A stretch of DNA of 31,410 bases from Bacteroidales bacterium UBA4363 (GTDB taxonomy: Bacteria; Bacteroidota; Bacteroidia; Bacteroidales; Paludibacteraceae), in NCBI GenBank assembly GCA_002393965.1, contig DGSL01000013.1, forward strand, positions 83,994 to 115,403. The letters are read 5' to 3'. Below, one piece after another: positions 7,167-15,283 of the stretch (the stretch's first letter is position 1; the number at the start of each line of letters is the position of its first letter). The translations under genes were made by a program, and so were the position numbers. The notes beneath the pieces are model-generated. The model saw nothing but the letters and a program-made list of their open reading frames with translations, made no database searches and was not told where the DNA came from.

Positions 7167-8537
7167 CTACCGAAAGAGATTCACGTCACCCTTGAGTCGA
7201 TACTCCTTTCGTCGTCCGCTAGCCCGATGGTCTGTACCTTCCGCTTCAATGATATAGTAGTACGGTCCGGTCGGGCACTTTCGTCCGTCCACTGTTCCGT
7301 CCCATCCTTTGGAAGGGTCCGTCCAATCGTAGATTTGGTGTCCCCATCGGTTATAGACCCAACAATGGAACTTTTTGAGGGACTTATAGGAGACGCGGAA
7401 CTCGTCGTTGACTCCGTCTCCGTTGGGAGAGAAAGCGGATGGTACTTGCAGATCCGACTCGGAAACCGTCACGGTAATAGAATCCTGTTTAAGACAGTAA
7501 GCCCCCGTCTTCGTATCATACACATTACGCACACGCAACAGGACCGTATAGACGCCTGTTTCGTTGAAAACATAGCGCAGGTCGGCATCATGGTAAACGA
7601 TAGAGGAGTCATTGCGATGTTCGTTATTGATGATAAACCAATCGAAATACCGTGCAACCGGTATGTTCGCATTAGACGTAAACGAGACGTGCAAGGGAGC
7701 GCTGCCTCCGAAGGAGGACGCCGAAGTTCCCTCCAGGGTGCGATCCTGTTCGTTGCGTCCGTCGCGTTCCAGGATTTCGGCATGGAGGTGGCACGTTACC
7801 GCCACTGCCGTATCGATATAATTGGCAGAGACAACGGACGGCATGTTGAGGGCAGTCTGTATCACATCACCACGAAGAGAATAGCCCGTATTCCTGTAAG
7901 GCGGAGTAATGTAGGTCACTTTTTCTTCGACAGAAGTTCCCCCGTGTGTCGTAATAGAATCAAGCACTTCCTGTTCTGAAAGCGCCGTACCGTCCCAGAC
8001 AAAAGACGTGTCAACGATACAATAGATACGTTCGACGGACTTCACAGCCCCCTCGGGTGTAGCATACTGTATAGTCGGAACGAGAGCCCTCGTGCGAATA
8101 GGAAGGGAGGCACACGGGTCCTCTGATGGCAGCGTATCAACAGAAAGAGCCGTCATGCGGTAATTGTTCATATCGAACACCCATATAGTACGAGACTCGG
8201 TCACCTCGCCTGACTCAGACCGAGCCTGAATAACGTATGCATGACCGGGCTGGGCGGACACAGAGAGCCGATCAGCAGATACGGCATGAGCGACTTGTGT
8301 CGCAGACGAAAAAGAAGATGTATAAGAATACCATGTAAGCGCAGAAGCTCTTGAGGTTGAGTAAGTCAGGGAAACCGCAGAGCCATCAGTAAAGACAATG
8401 TCATCGACTCCATCGACAGGAAGATCGAGTTGAGAAGCAGAGACAAAGCGTCCAGATCCAGAAACATCGACTGCCGCCTGCAGTTCCATAAAGACAGAGA
8501 CCATGATTAGGAGGGTCAACAAAAATTTATGCACCAT
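7167..8537 (-). CDS. T9SS type-B sorting-domain (gliding-motility CTD) surface protein with PKD-like domain
   Basis: A 456-residue exported protein. Residues 1-22 are a signal peptide (LLTLLIMVSVFMELQAA). The middle has immunoglobulin-like beta sequence, including a PKD-like segment around 275-350 with a YVFNETGVYTVLLRVRN ending. The C-terminal 90 residues form a CHU_C/type-B T9SS domain: VPSAFSPNGDGVNDEF, then VYNRWGHQIYDW, GWDGTVDGRKCPTGPYYY and a basic C-terminus. It is expected to cross the outer membrane through T9SS and stay at or leave the surface. Type-B cargo normally needs a PorP/SprF partner; none is adjacent, though one is encoded at 15284-16249. It has its own promoter and is separated from metY by a terminator. 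Confidence 0.9.
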   Translation of the reverse strand: MVHKFLLTLLIMVSVFMELQAAVDVSGSGRFVSASQLDLPVDGVDDIVFTDGSAVSLTYSTSRASALTWYSYTSSFSSATQVAHAVSADRLSVSAQPGHAYVIQARSESGEVTESRTIWVFDMNNYRMTALSVDTLPSEDPCASLPIRTRALVPTIQYATPEGAVKSVERIYCIVDTSFVWDGTALSEQEVLDSITTHGGTSVEEKVTYITPPYRNTGYSLRGDVIQTALNMPSVVSANYIDTAVAVTCHLHAEILERDGRNEQDRTLEGTSASSFGGSAPLHVSFTSNANIPVARYFDWFIINNEHRNDSSIVYHDADLRYVFNETGVYTVLLRVRNVYDTKTGAYCLKQDSITVTVSESDLQVPSAFSPNGDGVNDEFRVSYKSLKKFHCWVYNRWGHQIYDWTDPSKGWDGTVDGRKCPTGPYYYIIEAEGTDHRASGRRKEYRLKGDVNLFR

Positions 8538-8604
8538 AAAGATATGCCGTCATTAATTATGTAGGGAACTTCCATGTGCAGAAGAGACCCTATAAATTGG
8601 GAAA

Positions 8605-8635
8605 CAAAGATATGCTTTCTTTGTCACGAAAGCAA
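8605..8635 (-). promoter_or_regulatory. Promoter of the PKD/type-B T9SS gene
   Basis: On the minus strand, TTGC (8635-8632), 19 bp, then TATCTTTG (8612-8605) is a full consensus match. Predicted start near 8598, with a leader of about 60 nt. The -33 element directly abuts the U-tract of the metY terminator. Confidence 0.75.
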
Positions 8636-8670
8636 AAAAGGAAGAGCCGTACCTTAACAGGCACGGCTCT
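8634..8670 (-). terminator. Terminator after metY
   Basis: On the minus strand a 12-bp stem (8670-8659 with 8654-8643, one G-U pair) with a 4-nt loop is followed by TCC and six Us at 8639-8634. It isolates metY from the downstream T9SS gene. Confidence 0.85.
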
Positions 8671-8710
8671 CTCCTCCCCTTTCGGATGCATCGTCGGGTT
8701 GTGGGCTGTT

Positions 8711-10000
8711 TCAGATCTTATCCAACGCCTGGGCGATATCGTCCAGGAGGTCATCGATATTCTCGATACCAATTGAAAAACGGACCGTATTCTTATAGAT
8801 ACCCTGACGTTCGAGTTCCTCCTCCGTTTCCTGGGAGTGTGTGGTAGATGCCGGATGAATAACGAGCGACTTGACATCAGCCACATTTGCCAGAATGGAG
8901 AACAGCTGCAGGTTATCGATAAAGCGGAATGCTTCTTCCTGTCCTCCCTTCACCTCGAAGGAAAAGATAGAACCGGCACCATTAGGGAAATACTTTTGGT
9001 AAAGGGAATGTGCAGGATTCGATTCGATAGAAGGATGATGAACGGCCTGGATTTTTGGAGACTTACGCAGGAAATCCACCACTTTGAGTGCATTCTGTAC
9101 GTGACGTTCAACACGCAGAGAGAGCGTTTCGGTTCCTTGCAAAAAGAGGAAGGCATTGAAAGGAGAGAGCGTTGAACCTGTATCGCGCAACAGGATGGTG
9201 CGAATACGTGTCACGAACGCCCCAGCACCAAGGTCGGCAAAGCGTATTCCATGGTAAGAAGGGTCTGGTTCCGTAAACTGAGGAAACTTCTCAGGAGCCT
9301 TGAAGTAGTCGAACTTTCCACTTTCCACGATTACGCCTCCGATGCCGTTGCCGTGTCCTCCGATGAACTTGGTTGCCGATTCAACGACGACATCGGCTCC
9401 ATGTTCGATTGGCCGGAAGAGATAAGGGGTAGCGAACGTATTGTCAACGATGAGAGGAATATTGTGTCGATGAGCAATTTCTGCCACCTTATCAATATCC
9501 TCAATATCAGAATCAGGATTAGCGAGCGTCTCGACGTAAATAGCACGTGTATTCTCATCAATTGCCTTCTCATATTCCTCAAAATTGCGTGGATGCACGA
9601 ACTTAGTCGTGATGCCATAGCGAGGAAGAGTGTGAGCAAAGAGATTGTATGTTCCGCCGTAGATAGCGAGAGAAGAGACCACGTTGTGTCCAGCCTGGGC
9701 GATATTCTGAATAGCATAGGTAATTGCCGCAGCGCCTGAGGAGACTGCCAGTCCCGCGGCGCCAGATTCAAGAGCGGCGATGCGAGTCTCGAATACTCCC
9801 TGTGTCGTGTTGGTGATTCGGCTATAGACATTGCCAAGGTCCTTGAGATGGAATCGGTCGGAGGCATGCTGTGAGTTCTTGAACACGTAGGCTGTTGTTG
9901 CATAAATCGGAACTGCGCGAGAATCTGTTGCCGGATCTGGCTGTTCCTGTCCTACTCTAACTTGAAGTGTCTCGAAATGAAGTTTGTTATTTGTTGGCAT
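8711..10000 (-). CDS. metY: O-acetylhomoserine sulfhydrylase / aminocarboxypropyltransferase
   Basis: PLP-dependent Cys/Met metabolism enzyme that joins O-acetylhomoserine with sulfide (or methanethiol) to give homocysteine (or methionine). The 429-residue protein has the MetY start LHFETLQVRVGQEQPDPAT (7-25), TQGVFETRIAALESG (66-80), the cofactor-binding region VDNTFATPY (185-193, D186) and the Schiff-base lysine K211 in SATKFIGGHG. The C-terminus has the family motif VKSLVIHPASTTHSQ. Its length is typical of MetY and longer than MetB/MetC. The ATG at 10000 is chosen over the in-frame 10093 codon because homology starts just after it. It is preceded by an unusually long leader with short ORFs. 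Confidence 0.95.
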   Translation of the reverse strand: MPTNNKLHFETLQVRVGQEQPDPATDSRAVPIYATTAYVFKNSQHASDRFHLKDLGNVYSRITNTTQGVFETRIAALESGAAGLAVSSGAAAITYAIQNIAQAGHNVVSSLAIYGGTYNLFAHTLPRYGITTKFVHPRNFEEYEKAIDENTRAIYVETLANPDSDIEDIDKVAEIAHRHNIPLIVDNTFATPYLFRPIEHGADVVVESATKFIGGHGNGIGGVIVESGKFDYFKAPEKFPQFTEPDPSYHGIRFADLGAGAFVTRIRTILLRDTGSTLSPFNAFLFLQGTETLSLRVERHVQNALKVVDFLRKSPKIQAVHHPSIESNPAHSLYQKYFPNGAGSIFSFEVKGGQEEAFRFIDNLQLFSILANVADVKSLVIHPASTTHSQETEEELERQGIYKNTVRFSIGIENIDDLLDDIAQALDKI

Positions 10001-10112
10001 AGTCGTATTGTTATTTAAAAGATTTGATAAAAAATAAAAAAAGCAAATGGAAAGGGGACCCCCCGAATGAAAGAAACATGAACCTAAAATCAATCAACTT
10101 ATTATAAATGGC

Positions 10113-10166
10113 TTAAAAGAAATGTATGTACCTAAATTTGGGTTCATATCCGGTCATTATGTCCAT
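10113..10166 (-). CDS. Possible second leader ORF upstream of metY (17 codons)
   Basis: Reads MDIMTGYEPKFRYIHFF and then TAA. Its first ATG lies inside the end of the preceding leader ORF, and an internal ATG overlaps that ORF's stop as TAATG, the usual layout for translational coupling. It ends 113 nt before the metY start. There is no known domain and the peptide may have no function of its own; translation through the region may be what matters. Reality is uncertain because an ORF this short can occur by chance. Confidence 0.4.
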   Translation of the reverse strand: MDIMTGYEPKFRYIHFF

Positions 10167-10222
10167 AGAAAACACATTCGGAAATTGCACATTTCACCCT
10201 TAGCACTTGTTGCTGCCCGCAT
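10157..10222 (-). CDS. Possible Met-Cys-rich leader peptide upstream of metY (21 codons)
   Basis: Reads MRAATSAKGE followed by MCNFRMCFLWT and then TAA. The last eleven codons contain two Met-Cys pairs (ATG TGC and ATG TGT), striking upstream of a gene for sulfur amino acid synthesis. An AAGGGTGA stretch precedes the internal ATG of MCNFRMCFLWT, which could be the true start. GAAAT/ATTTC arms (10181-10195) place the first Met-Cys codon pair in a hairpin loop. The segment is clearly more GC-rich than its AT-rich flanks, which suggests constraint. A role as an attenuation-type leader peptide is inference. Confidence 0.5.
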   Translation of the reverse strand: MRAATSAKGEMCNFRMCFLWT

Positions 10223-10356
10223 CACCACCGCAAAAGAACGGCGCGATCGTGTTACATTAAAAAAACTAACTCTTTCCGTTTTCATTTTTTCTTTTGCATT
10301 TTAAATTACTAAATATATTTTCTACAAAAACATTTAATTTGTTTGTTTTTGCACTG

Positions 10357-10389
10357 CAAAGATATGACAAGATAGAATTACGTTCCAAA
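10357..10389 (-). promoter_or_regulatory. Promoter of metY
   Basis: On the minus strand, TTTG (10389-10386), 21 bp, then TATCTTTG (10364-10357). The -7 box is a perfect match; the spacing is 1-2 bp longer than usual. No better box lies closer to metY, which implies the long leader. Confidence 0.6.
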
Positions 10390-10803
10390 TATTTTTGATA
10401 TATAAGTAAATAAATCTGAATTTGGCACAAAACACATAATAAATTACCTGTCAAAGAAACAAAAGTAGGCTCTTACGTAGATTATTATTCTACAGATATG
10501 GTTAACAATAAGATTATACATCTATAATTTCATTAAACAATAGAAGTTTTAATCAACATCAATTCTTATCTTTCCCTATACAAAAGCCCCTGAATGCTTA
10601 ACAAAAATCAAATACATGTTTTAAAACATCAATTCTTTCCTGCTTATCGGTTGTCATAACTCCGAAATTTGTATATGTATGTTTATAAAACGTGTTCGTT
10701 TTTTTTAACGACACACCTTCTGAATTTTCAGATTGGTCTCGTTAGAATTCCATCACGATTCACACCATACAAAACGAGACAAGAAACGATCAGACAGCGC
10801 ATC
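10390..10803 (+). other. AT-rich intergenic region before the phosphoribosyltransferase gene
   Basis: About 410 bp, strongly AT-rich up to about 10670. I see no RNA gene or mobile element. An in-frame extension of the downstream gene is open from 10669, but it begins MYMYVYKTCSFF and looks non-coding. No full TAnnTTTG box was found on the plus strand; GAAATTTG near 10661-10668 is a weak candidate. Confidence 0.5.
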
Positions 10804-12930
10804 ATGTCCATCCATCTCGAAGACATTCCGCAGCATACACACCTGTTTCTCCTGTTCGGTCTGTCAGCAGGAATCCTCATCGTCGTCCTTCTGCTCCGTC
10901 GTTGCATCCTCCGTCGCCTCCTTCTGTATGAATGGAGGTATTACCTGGCGTTCAAATACCTATGTTCGAGAACCACACGCCGTCCCATTGAAGATATCAG
11001 CGACCTGACCTTCCGCGAAAAGATTCTTCTATTTCGCCGTTACAAAGAATCCGACTTCATCTCCCTGCAAGCTCATCTGGAAAAACAAGCCGAAGAGGAT
11101 CCGACACTGATAAGAAACACCCATACGGATCATTATGTCCTGTTGCGAACCTTCGTCACCACGCTCCGTCGTATCCTCTATGTTATCCTTTTATTCTCCG
11201 TCTTAGCCTATATTGCGTCACGACTACATATTCATTTCATTCCTGATACCATTGACACCCACTGGTTTCTCTCCCTACTGATTCCGTCGGTGCTTCTCCT
11301 CGCGGCCTATGCGCTCTTTCTATACCGTCGTCTTCGGCGGCTACGCCGTAATTATCCGCTTGCCTACCTCGAACTAACGGAAGCGCAAGGCACGGGTCGG
11401 CTGAACCGATTGTCCAAAATGGAACGTCTTGCCATACGGACAGTCCGGGAGTACCGTATCCGTCAAGACTCCCATACACCCATTGCCAAGCAATTCAGTC
11501 TCATTGTCCGACGATTTCCAAAAGGAGTCAGTGCCTACCTGAGACAGATAGAAGAAACAGAAGAAGAACTATTGAGCGAAGCCCATGATCTAAGGGAAAG
11601 AATTGACAGAAAAACCCCCATTGAAGACCTTCTGTCGAAGATGCACGATGACCTCTACCTTCAAGTTATCCAACTTTGTATCTGGAACTCGGAAAAGATC
11701 ATCCTCTTGGACAACACCCCGAAAACAGAAGACCTAAACAGCCTTGTTCTTCAGCGTCAGGATAACGTATTCCAACTGGCGCATGAACTACGCAACGACA
11801 AAGCCCCGGAATGGCAATTCATTCGCCACGTCATCCCCTTCGGAAAGAGAGCCGGAGAGCGAGGCGCAACATCCAGCATGCTACACATACCGGAAATTGC
11901 ATTCCAAGACTTGCCAGAGAAGCAGTATCCGGAGAGCATTGATTATCAGAAACTATACGAAAACATACAGACTCTGCTCTATTTCGCAAGTGAACGGCTG
12001 AAAAGTCGTCACATACGTATTGTCGTCACCCCCGCCACTGAACTTTCCGTACCGGATCTAACCCCCTCCTCGCTCGTCTCCTTTCTGCAGAAAAGAGGCT
12101 TCAGCAACATCCAACAAGGCTACGGTGGCCTGAACCTACGCAAGCAGAACGACCCTGATCTCGTCGTTTTCCTTCTCCGTCTAACCTCTCGAGTGAGCAC
12201 CTATGACGAAATGCTCGCCCGTCTTCTTGCCTCTACCCCGATGAATCTTATCTGTGTAACCTTGTTCCGAATCAGTACAGCAGAGGAATATGCCAAAGCG
12301 TCGGAGTTACGCCGGGAAAAAGAATCGGATGTTGCGGCACGTCTTTCTCTTCTTACGAAAAACTGGGAGCGACTTGCTTCGATACCCTTCCAGACGCGGT
12401 ATCGATTTGTATCGTCCCTATTTGACGGAATGGGATATGAGGCCACCGCCGATGATCTCAACATCCGATCCTTACTTGCCCATCTAAAGAAACATGGTTT
12501 AGACAATCCGGATGCCACTTACGTAAAAGAACTGGTGCGGCTCCTTCAAGAGACTTTCGGCCGTGAGACCGCCCACCTCACCCTCTTTCCCATCCCGCCA
12601 GCGAGCGCACACTCGTACCGCACCAAATTTATGCGTCTCACCGCAGCCCTCTGTGCCCAAGCCGGCATAGACAATGCCTATGCCCACCTTCGATATATCA
12701 AGGACTTTGTTCCCCAAAGGCCTCACGAGCAAGGCAATCCCACCCTTTCCATTGACTGGAACTACCTTACCGGCCGTCACATCTTATTATTTGACGACGT
12801 TGTCACTTCCGGAAAATCCTCTACCTTCTACGCCCAACTCCTTCAAAAACGGGGGATAAACGTCGTCGGTCTGTTAAGCATAGCCCAAACGAAGATTCCC
12901 ATCCCAGGCAGAAACAAAGAATCGGAATGA
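10804..12930 (+). CDS. Membrane protein with C-terminal ComF-like phosphoribosyltransferase domain
   Basis: A 708-residue protein whose function I cannot name. Transmembrane helices are predicted at about 13-32, 124-143 and 153-175, followed by a basic RRLRRLRR stretch. A long, mostly helical cytoplasmic middle (180-590) matches nothing I know. The last 115 residues look like a type I phosphoribosyltransferase of the ComF kind: LFPIPPASAHSYRTKFMRL from about 594, FVPQRPHEQGNPT, and HILLFDDVVTSGKSS (659-673), which is the PRPP-binding loop with its two acidic residues. The ATG at 10804 is chosen because the 45 residues before it do not look coding. It is transcribed alone and ends before a terminator-like hairpin. 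Substrate and role are unknown. Confidence 0.8.
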   Translation: MSIHLEDIPQHTHLFLLFGLSAGILIVVLLLRRCILRRLLLYEWRYYLAFKYLCSRTTRRPIEDISDLTFREKILLFRRYKESDFISLQAHLEKQAEEDPTLIRNTHTDHYVLLRTFVTTLRRILYVILLFSVLAYIASRLHIHFIPDTIDTHWFLSLLIPSVLLLAAYALFLYRRLRRLRRNYPLAYLELTEAQGTGRLNRLSKMERLAIRTVREYRIRQDSHTPIAKQFSLIVRRFPKGVSAYLRQIEETEEELLSEAHDLRERIDRKTPIEDLLSKMHDDLYLQVIQLCIWNSEKIILLDNTPKTEDLNSLVLQRQDNVFQLAHELRNDKAPEWQFIRHVIPFGKRAGERGATSSMLHIPEIAFQDLPEKQYPESIDYQKLYENIQTLLYFASERLKSRHIRIVVTPATELSVPDLTPSSLVSFLQKRGFSNIQQGYGGLNLRKQNDPDLVVFLLRLTSRVSTYDEMLARLLASTPMNLICVTLFRISTAEEYAKASELRREKESDVAARLSLLTKNWERLASIPFQTRYRFVSSLFDGMGYEATADDLNIRSLLAHLKKHGLDNPDATYVKELVRLLQETFGRETAHLTLFPIPPASAHSYRTKFMRLTAALCAQAGIDNAYAHLRYIKDFVPQRPHEQGNPTLSIDWNYLTGRHILLFDDVVTSGKSSTFYAQLLQKRGINVVGLLSIAQTKIPIPGRNKESE

Positions 12931-12977
12931 GAGCAGATTAAAACCCCGGCACAAAAACTTCGACACTTTTTCACCTG

Positions 12978-13020
12978 AAAAGCAAAAAAAGTGACAAAAA
13001 ATTTGTCAAATGCTTTTTTT
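12978..13020 (+). terminator. Terminator-like hairpin after the phosphoribosyltransferase gene
   Basis: Inner stem GACAAA/TTTGTC (12993-12998 with 13002-13007) and outer stem AAAAGCA/TGCTTTT (12978-12984 with 13011-13017), separated by an A-rich internal loop and followed by a T-run. The right side overlaps the next promoter. Confidence 0.5.
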
Positions 13021-13032
13021 CATCTACTTTAG
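13002..13032 (+). promoter_or_regulatory. Promoter of the T9SS surface triad
   Basis: TTTG (13002-13005), 19 bp, then TACTTTAG (13025-13032), seven of eight consensus positions with ideal spacing. Predicted start near 13038 and a leader of about 185 nt to the ATG at 13225. This excludes the longest open start at 13036. Confidence 0.55.
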
Positions 13033-13224
13033 TATTTGAATTTGAGAAAAATGATTCGGGCAGGCGTGTCTGAGTCAGACATAGAAAACAAAGCGAACAT
13101 CCTTCTATTTATGAGAACACAACATCCAAAAGACTCGCAAAACAAACCGTTATCGGACCAATGTACCTTCCGTTCCTTTCCTCCTCATAAACAAACTCTT
13201 TTTCTCCATTGGACATTATCCCCC

Positions 13225-15195
13225 ATGTGCCAAGTGTATCGTCAACTAACCCGTCTTCTTATTTGTTGTTTTTTGGGGGTGGGTGCCTTCTCCGCTCATG
13301 CTGAGGGAATTGTTCAGACGAAAGCCCCGTCTGCCTGCGGAGACCAGGCAGGAGCCGCCCTCACCTACTCCAGTGACGAAACCGACTTTGACGTCAACAA
13401 CTACGTATTCTCCTGGAAAAAAGGCGGCGAAGAGATCTCGACGGGAGTCGTCGCAGACAACCTGACGGAAGGCACCTATACCCTATCGGTCACAAACAAT
13501 GTAACGTCCACGACCACCGACTACAGTTATACGATTGCGGCTCCGATTCCTCTCTCTGTAACTGCGAGCAGCACTCCTATCGTTGACTGGCGTCAGACTG
13601 CCAGCAGCGACAAGAAGGGTTCCATCACGCTCCAGCCGAAAGGAGGCGTTGCGCCATACAGTTACACACTCTATGACTCCACATACCACAAGACGACCTC
13701 GTCGTTCAGCAGCGAATACAAAGACTTGATGTCCGGCACCTACATTGTGACCGTCACAGACGCCAATGGTTGTACTACCCAGACTCGTGTTGTCGTAGAA
13801 AACGGCAACAAAGGAGGCTCCAACAACATTGAAATCGGAGACACCACCATCTACGCCTGCTTTGACAAGATGAACATCTATGCCATACAAACCTCCACAT
13901 CAGACAAATACGAAGTAGGATCCATCTGGGACGAGACGACCAAACGAATTGCCTACTACTATGTTCCGACAGAAGCCACGATAGCCTCAACGTCAGGATA
14001 TGACAAAGACACCATTTTCGTCCCGACGGACACTATCAAATCACTTGTTGACGGTTCGGACTCCATCATACACTACCAAAAATACTTAAAAACCGTTGTA
14101 CGGGACAACAACGGAACCGATCAGATTGTCGTATTTCAGAATGAGAGTCTGATCTCGAAGAATGATGATGCACCGTACATTGTAACGTCTCCGTTATCCA
14201 GCAAAGGGATGTTTGACGAAGTGAAAGACCGAAACGGCATCACCTATACGCGTCTAAAGAAGAAGCCTTCCACCTCGTTATCCAGCATCAACCTCTATCC
14301 CGGACGCCATACCGTTGCCTATTGGGATTACGAAGGAAAGGGCAACCGATACAGTTGGGAGTTAAAGACTCCAAGTACGCCGTTGACGGTCAATACCACC
14401 TCCACGAACAACCTCTGCTACAACGACAAGAAAGCGGAGATCAATGTAACAGCACAGGGGTCGTGGCAAGGATTCACCGTACCGAGTGCGACGACTGGAG
14501 ACTCGCTCTTCACCATCGAGATTTCGGGAGGAACACTGAGCAGTCCGCACAAGGTTTCGAATACCATGCAGACGCATGTAGGCAAATTGGGAGCAGGAGT
14601 CTATACCGTCACCGTCACTGACATACTGGGATGCATGCGTCAGCAATCCATCACCATCACGCAGCCGGACTATCCTATTCACATTGTATTCACCAAAGGT
14701 ACGGAAGTCACCTGTCCACTTTCGATGGACGGATCAGCGACCGCGAACGTCGAGAATGCCGCCTACCCTATTCAGAGTTACCAATGGAGCAACGGATCAA
14801 CGGGAGAGTCGATTGTTGATGTCATGGCAGGTTCGTACACGCTCAATATTGTCGATGCCAATGGTTGCAAGGCGTCGGCATCCACCACACTGGAAGCCTC
14901 CAGAAGGAGTTGTATCTACAACCTTGTCACACCAAACGGAGACGGCTACAATGACTTCTTCGACCTATCGGACTTCTGTCATAACCTAAAGATGGATTGC
15001 AACATCTTCGATGCCAATGGCCGAAGGGTGGCAGACCTGACTGAGCAGAACCCGAAATGGGATCCTCGTGAGGATAATATCAAGCCTGTGACGGGCATCA
15101 ATTCCAACTATACCGCCTTCATTCGTCTATACACCCCAGACGGGAAAAAGATTGCCGATGAAGCAGAAACGTTCTCGGTCATTTTTGAGAAATAG
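13225..15195 (+). CDS. SprB-repeat adhesin-like protein with T9SS type-B sorting domain
   Basis: A 656-residue surface protein. Residues 1-27 form a signal peptide ending AFSAHA; the in-frame region upstream (63 codons from 13036) is rejected because a signal peptide must be N-terminal and the promoter lies at its edge. Three SprB-type repeats, each ending like GTYIVTVTDANGCTTQ, lie at about 106-192, 385-480 and 485-558. The last 90 residues are a type-B (CHU_C) T9SS domain with LVTPNGDGYNDFF (from about 566), IFDANGRRVADL and a closing FSVIFEK. SprB itself is the giant gliding adhesin of Flavobacterium; this protein is far smaller, so adhesion rather than gliding is the safer inference. The PorP/SprF gene follows 88 bp downstream. 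Confidence 0.9.
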   Translation: MCQVYRQLTRLLICCFLGVGAFSAHAEGIVQTKAPSACGDQAGAALTYSSDETDFDVNNYVFSWKKGGEEISTGVVADNLTEGTYTLSVTNNVTSTTTDYSYTIAAPIPLSVTASSTPIVDWRQTASSDKKGSITLQPKGGVAPYSYTLYDSTYHKTTSSFSSEYKDLMSGTYIVTVTDANGCTTQTRVVVENGNKGGSNNIEIGDTTIYACFDKMNIYAIQTSTSDKYEVGSIWDETTKRIAYYYVPTEATIASTSGYDKDTIFVPTDTIKSLVDGSDSIIHYQKYLKTVVRDNNGTDQIVVFQNESLISKNDDAPYIVTSPLSSKGMFDEVKDRNGITYTRLKKKPSTSLSSINLYPGRHTVAYWDYEGKGNRYSWELKTPSTPLTVNTTSTNNLCYNDKKAEINVTAQGSWQGFTVPSATTGDSLFTIEISGGTLSSPHKVSNTMQTHVGKLGAGVYTVTVTDILGCMRQQSITITQPDYPIHIVFTKGTEVTCPLSMDGSATANVENAAYPIQSYQWSNGSTGESIVDVMAGSYTLNIVDANGCKASASTTLEASRRSCIYNLVTPNGDGYNDFFDLSDFCHNLKMDCNIFDANGRRVADLTEQNPKWDPREDNIKPVTGINSNYTAFIRLYTPDGKKIADEAETFSVIFEK

Positions 15196-15283
15196 TACGC
15201 CCCGATTCGAATGTAGGAAGTACGCAAGTACCACCACATACGAGAGAGAAGAAAACCATTCAAAAGCACAAAAAAATCATCTG

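Larger units (their letters stand above)
10001..10350 (-). promoter_or_regulatory. Long metY leader with secondary-structure potential
   Basis: Predicted 5' untranslated region of about 350 nt. It contains the two short ORFs, a long-range inverted repeat (GGTTCAT 10141-10147 with ATGAACC 10078-10084) flanking the second ORF, a GGGGGGTCCCC fold-back near 10056-10066, and then a T-rich stretch (on the minus strand about 10042-10025). I compared it with S-box, SAM-II and cobalamin riboswitch cores and could not place any of them. Regulation by an unknown element is likely, but its type is not shown. Confidence 0.45.

Noticed and set aside
7227..7979. A 250-codon plus-strand frame
   Set aside because: Antisense to the PKD/type-B T9SS gene; no signal, motif or promoter of its own.
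10100..10260. S-box (SAM-I) riboswitch upstream of metY
   Set aside because: GCAAC and GTGCTAA occur close together on the minus strand and recall S-box pieces, but the stem between them, the GAAGCC segment, the kink-turn and the closing P1 helix are missing.
10669..10803. N-terminal extension of the phosphoribosyltransferase membrane protein by 45 residues
   Set aside because: The residues look like translated AT-rich spacer; the Met at 10804 precedes a normal first membrane helix.
13036..13224. N-terminal extension of the SprB-repeat protein by 63 residues
   Set aside because: It would place the signal peptide internally, and the predicted transcription start (about 13038) lies after its first codon.
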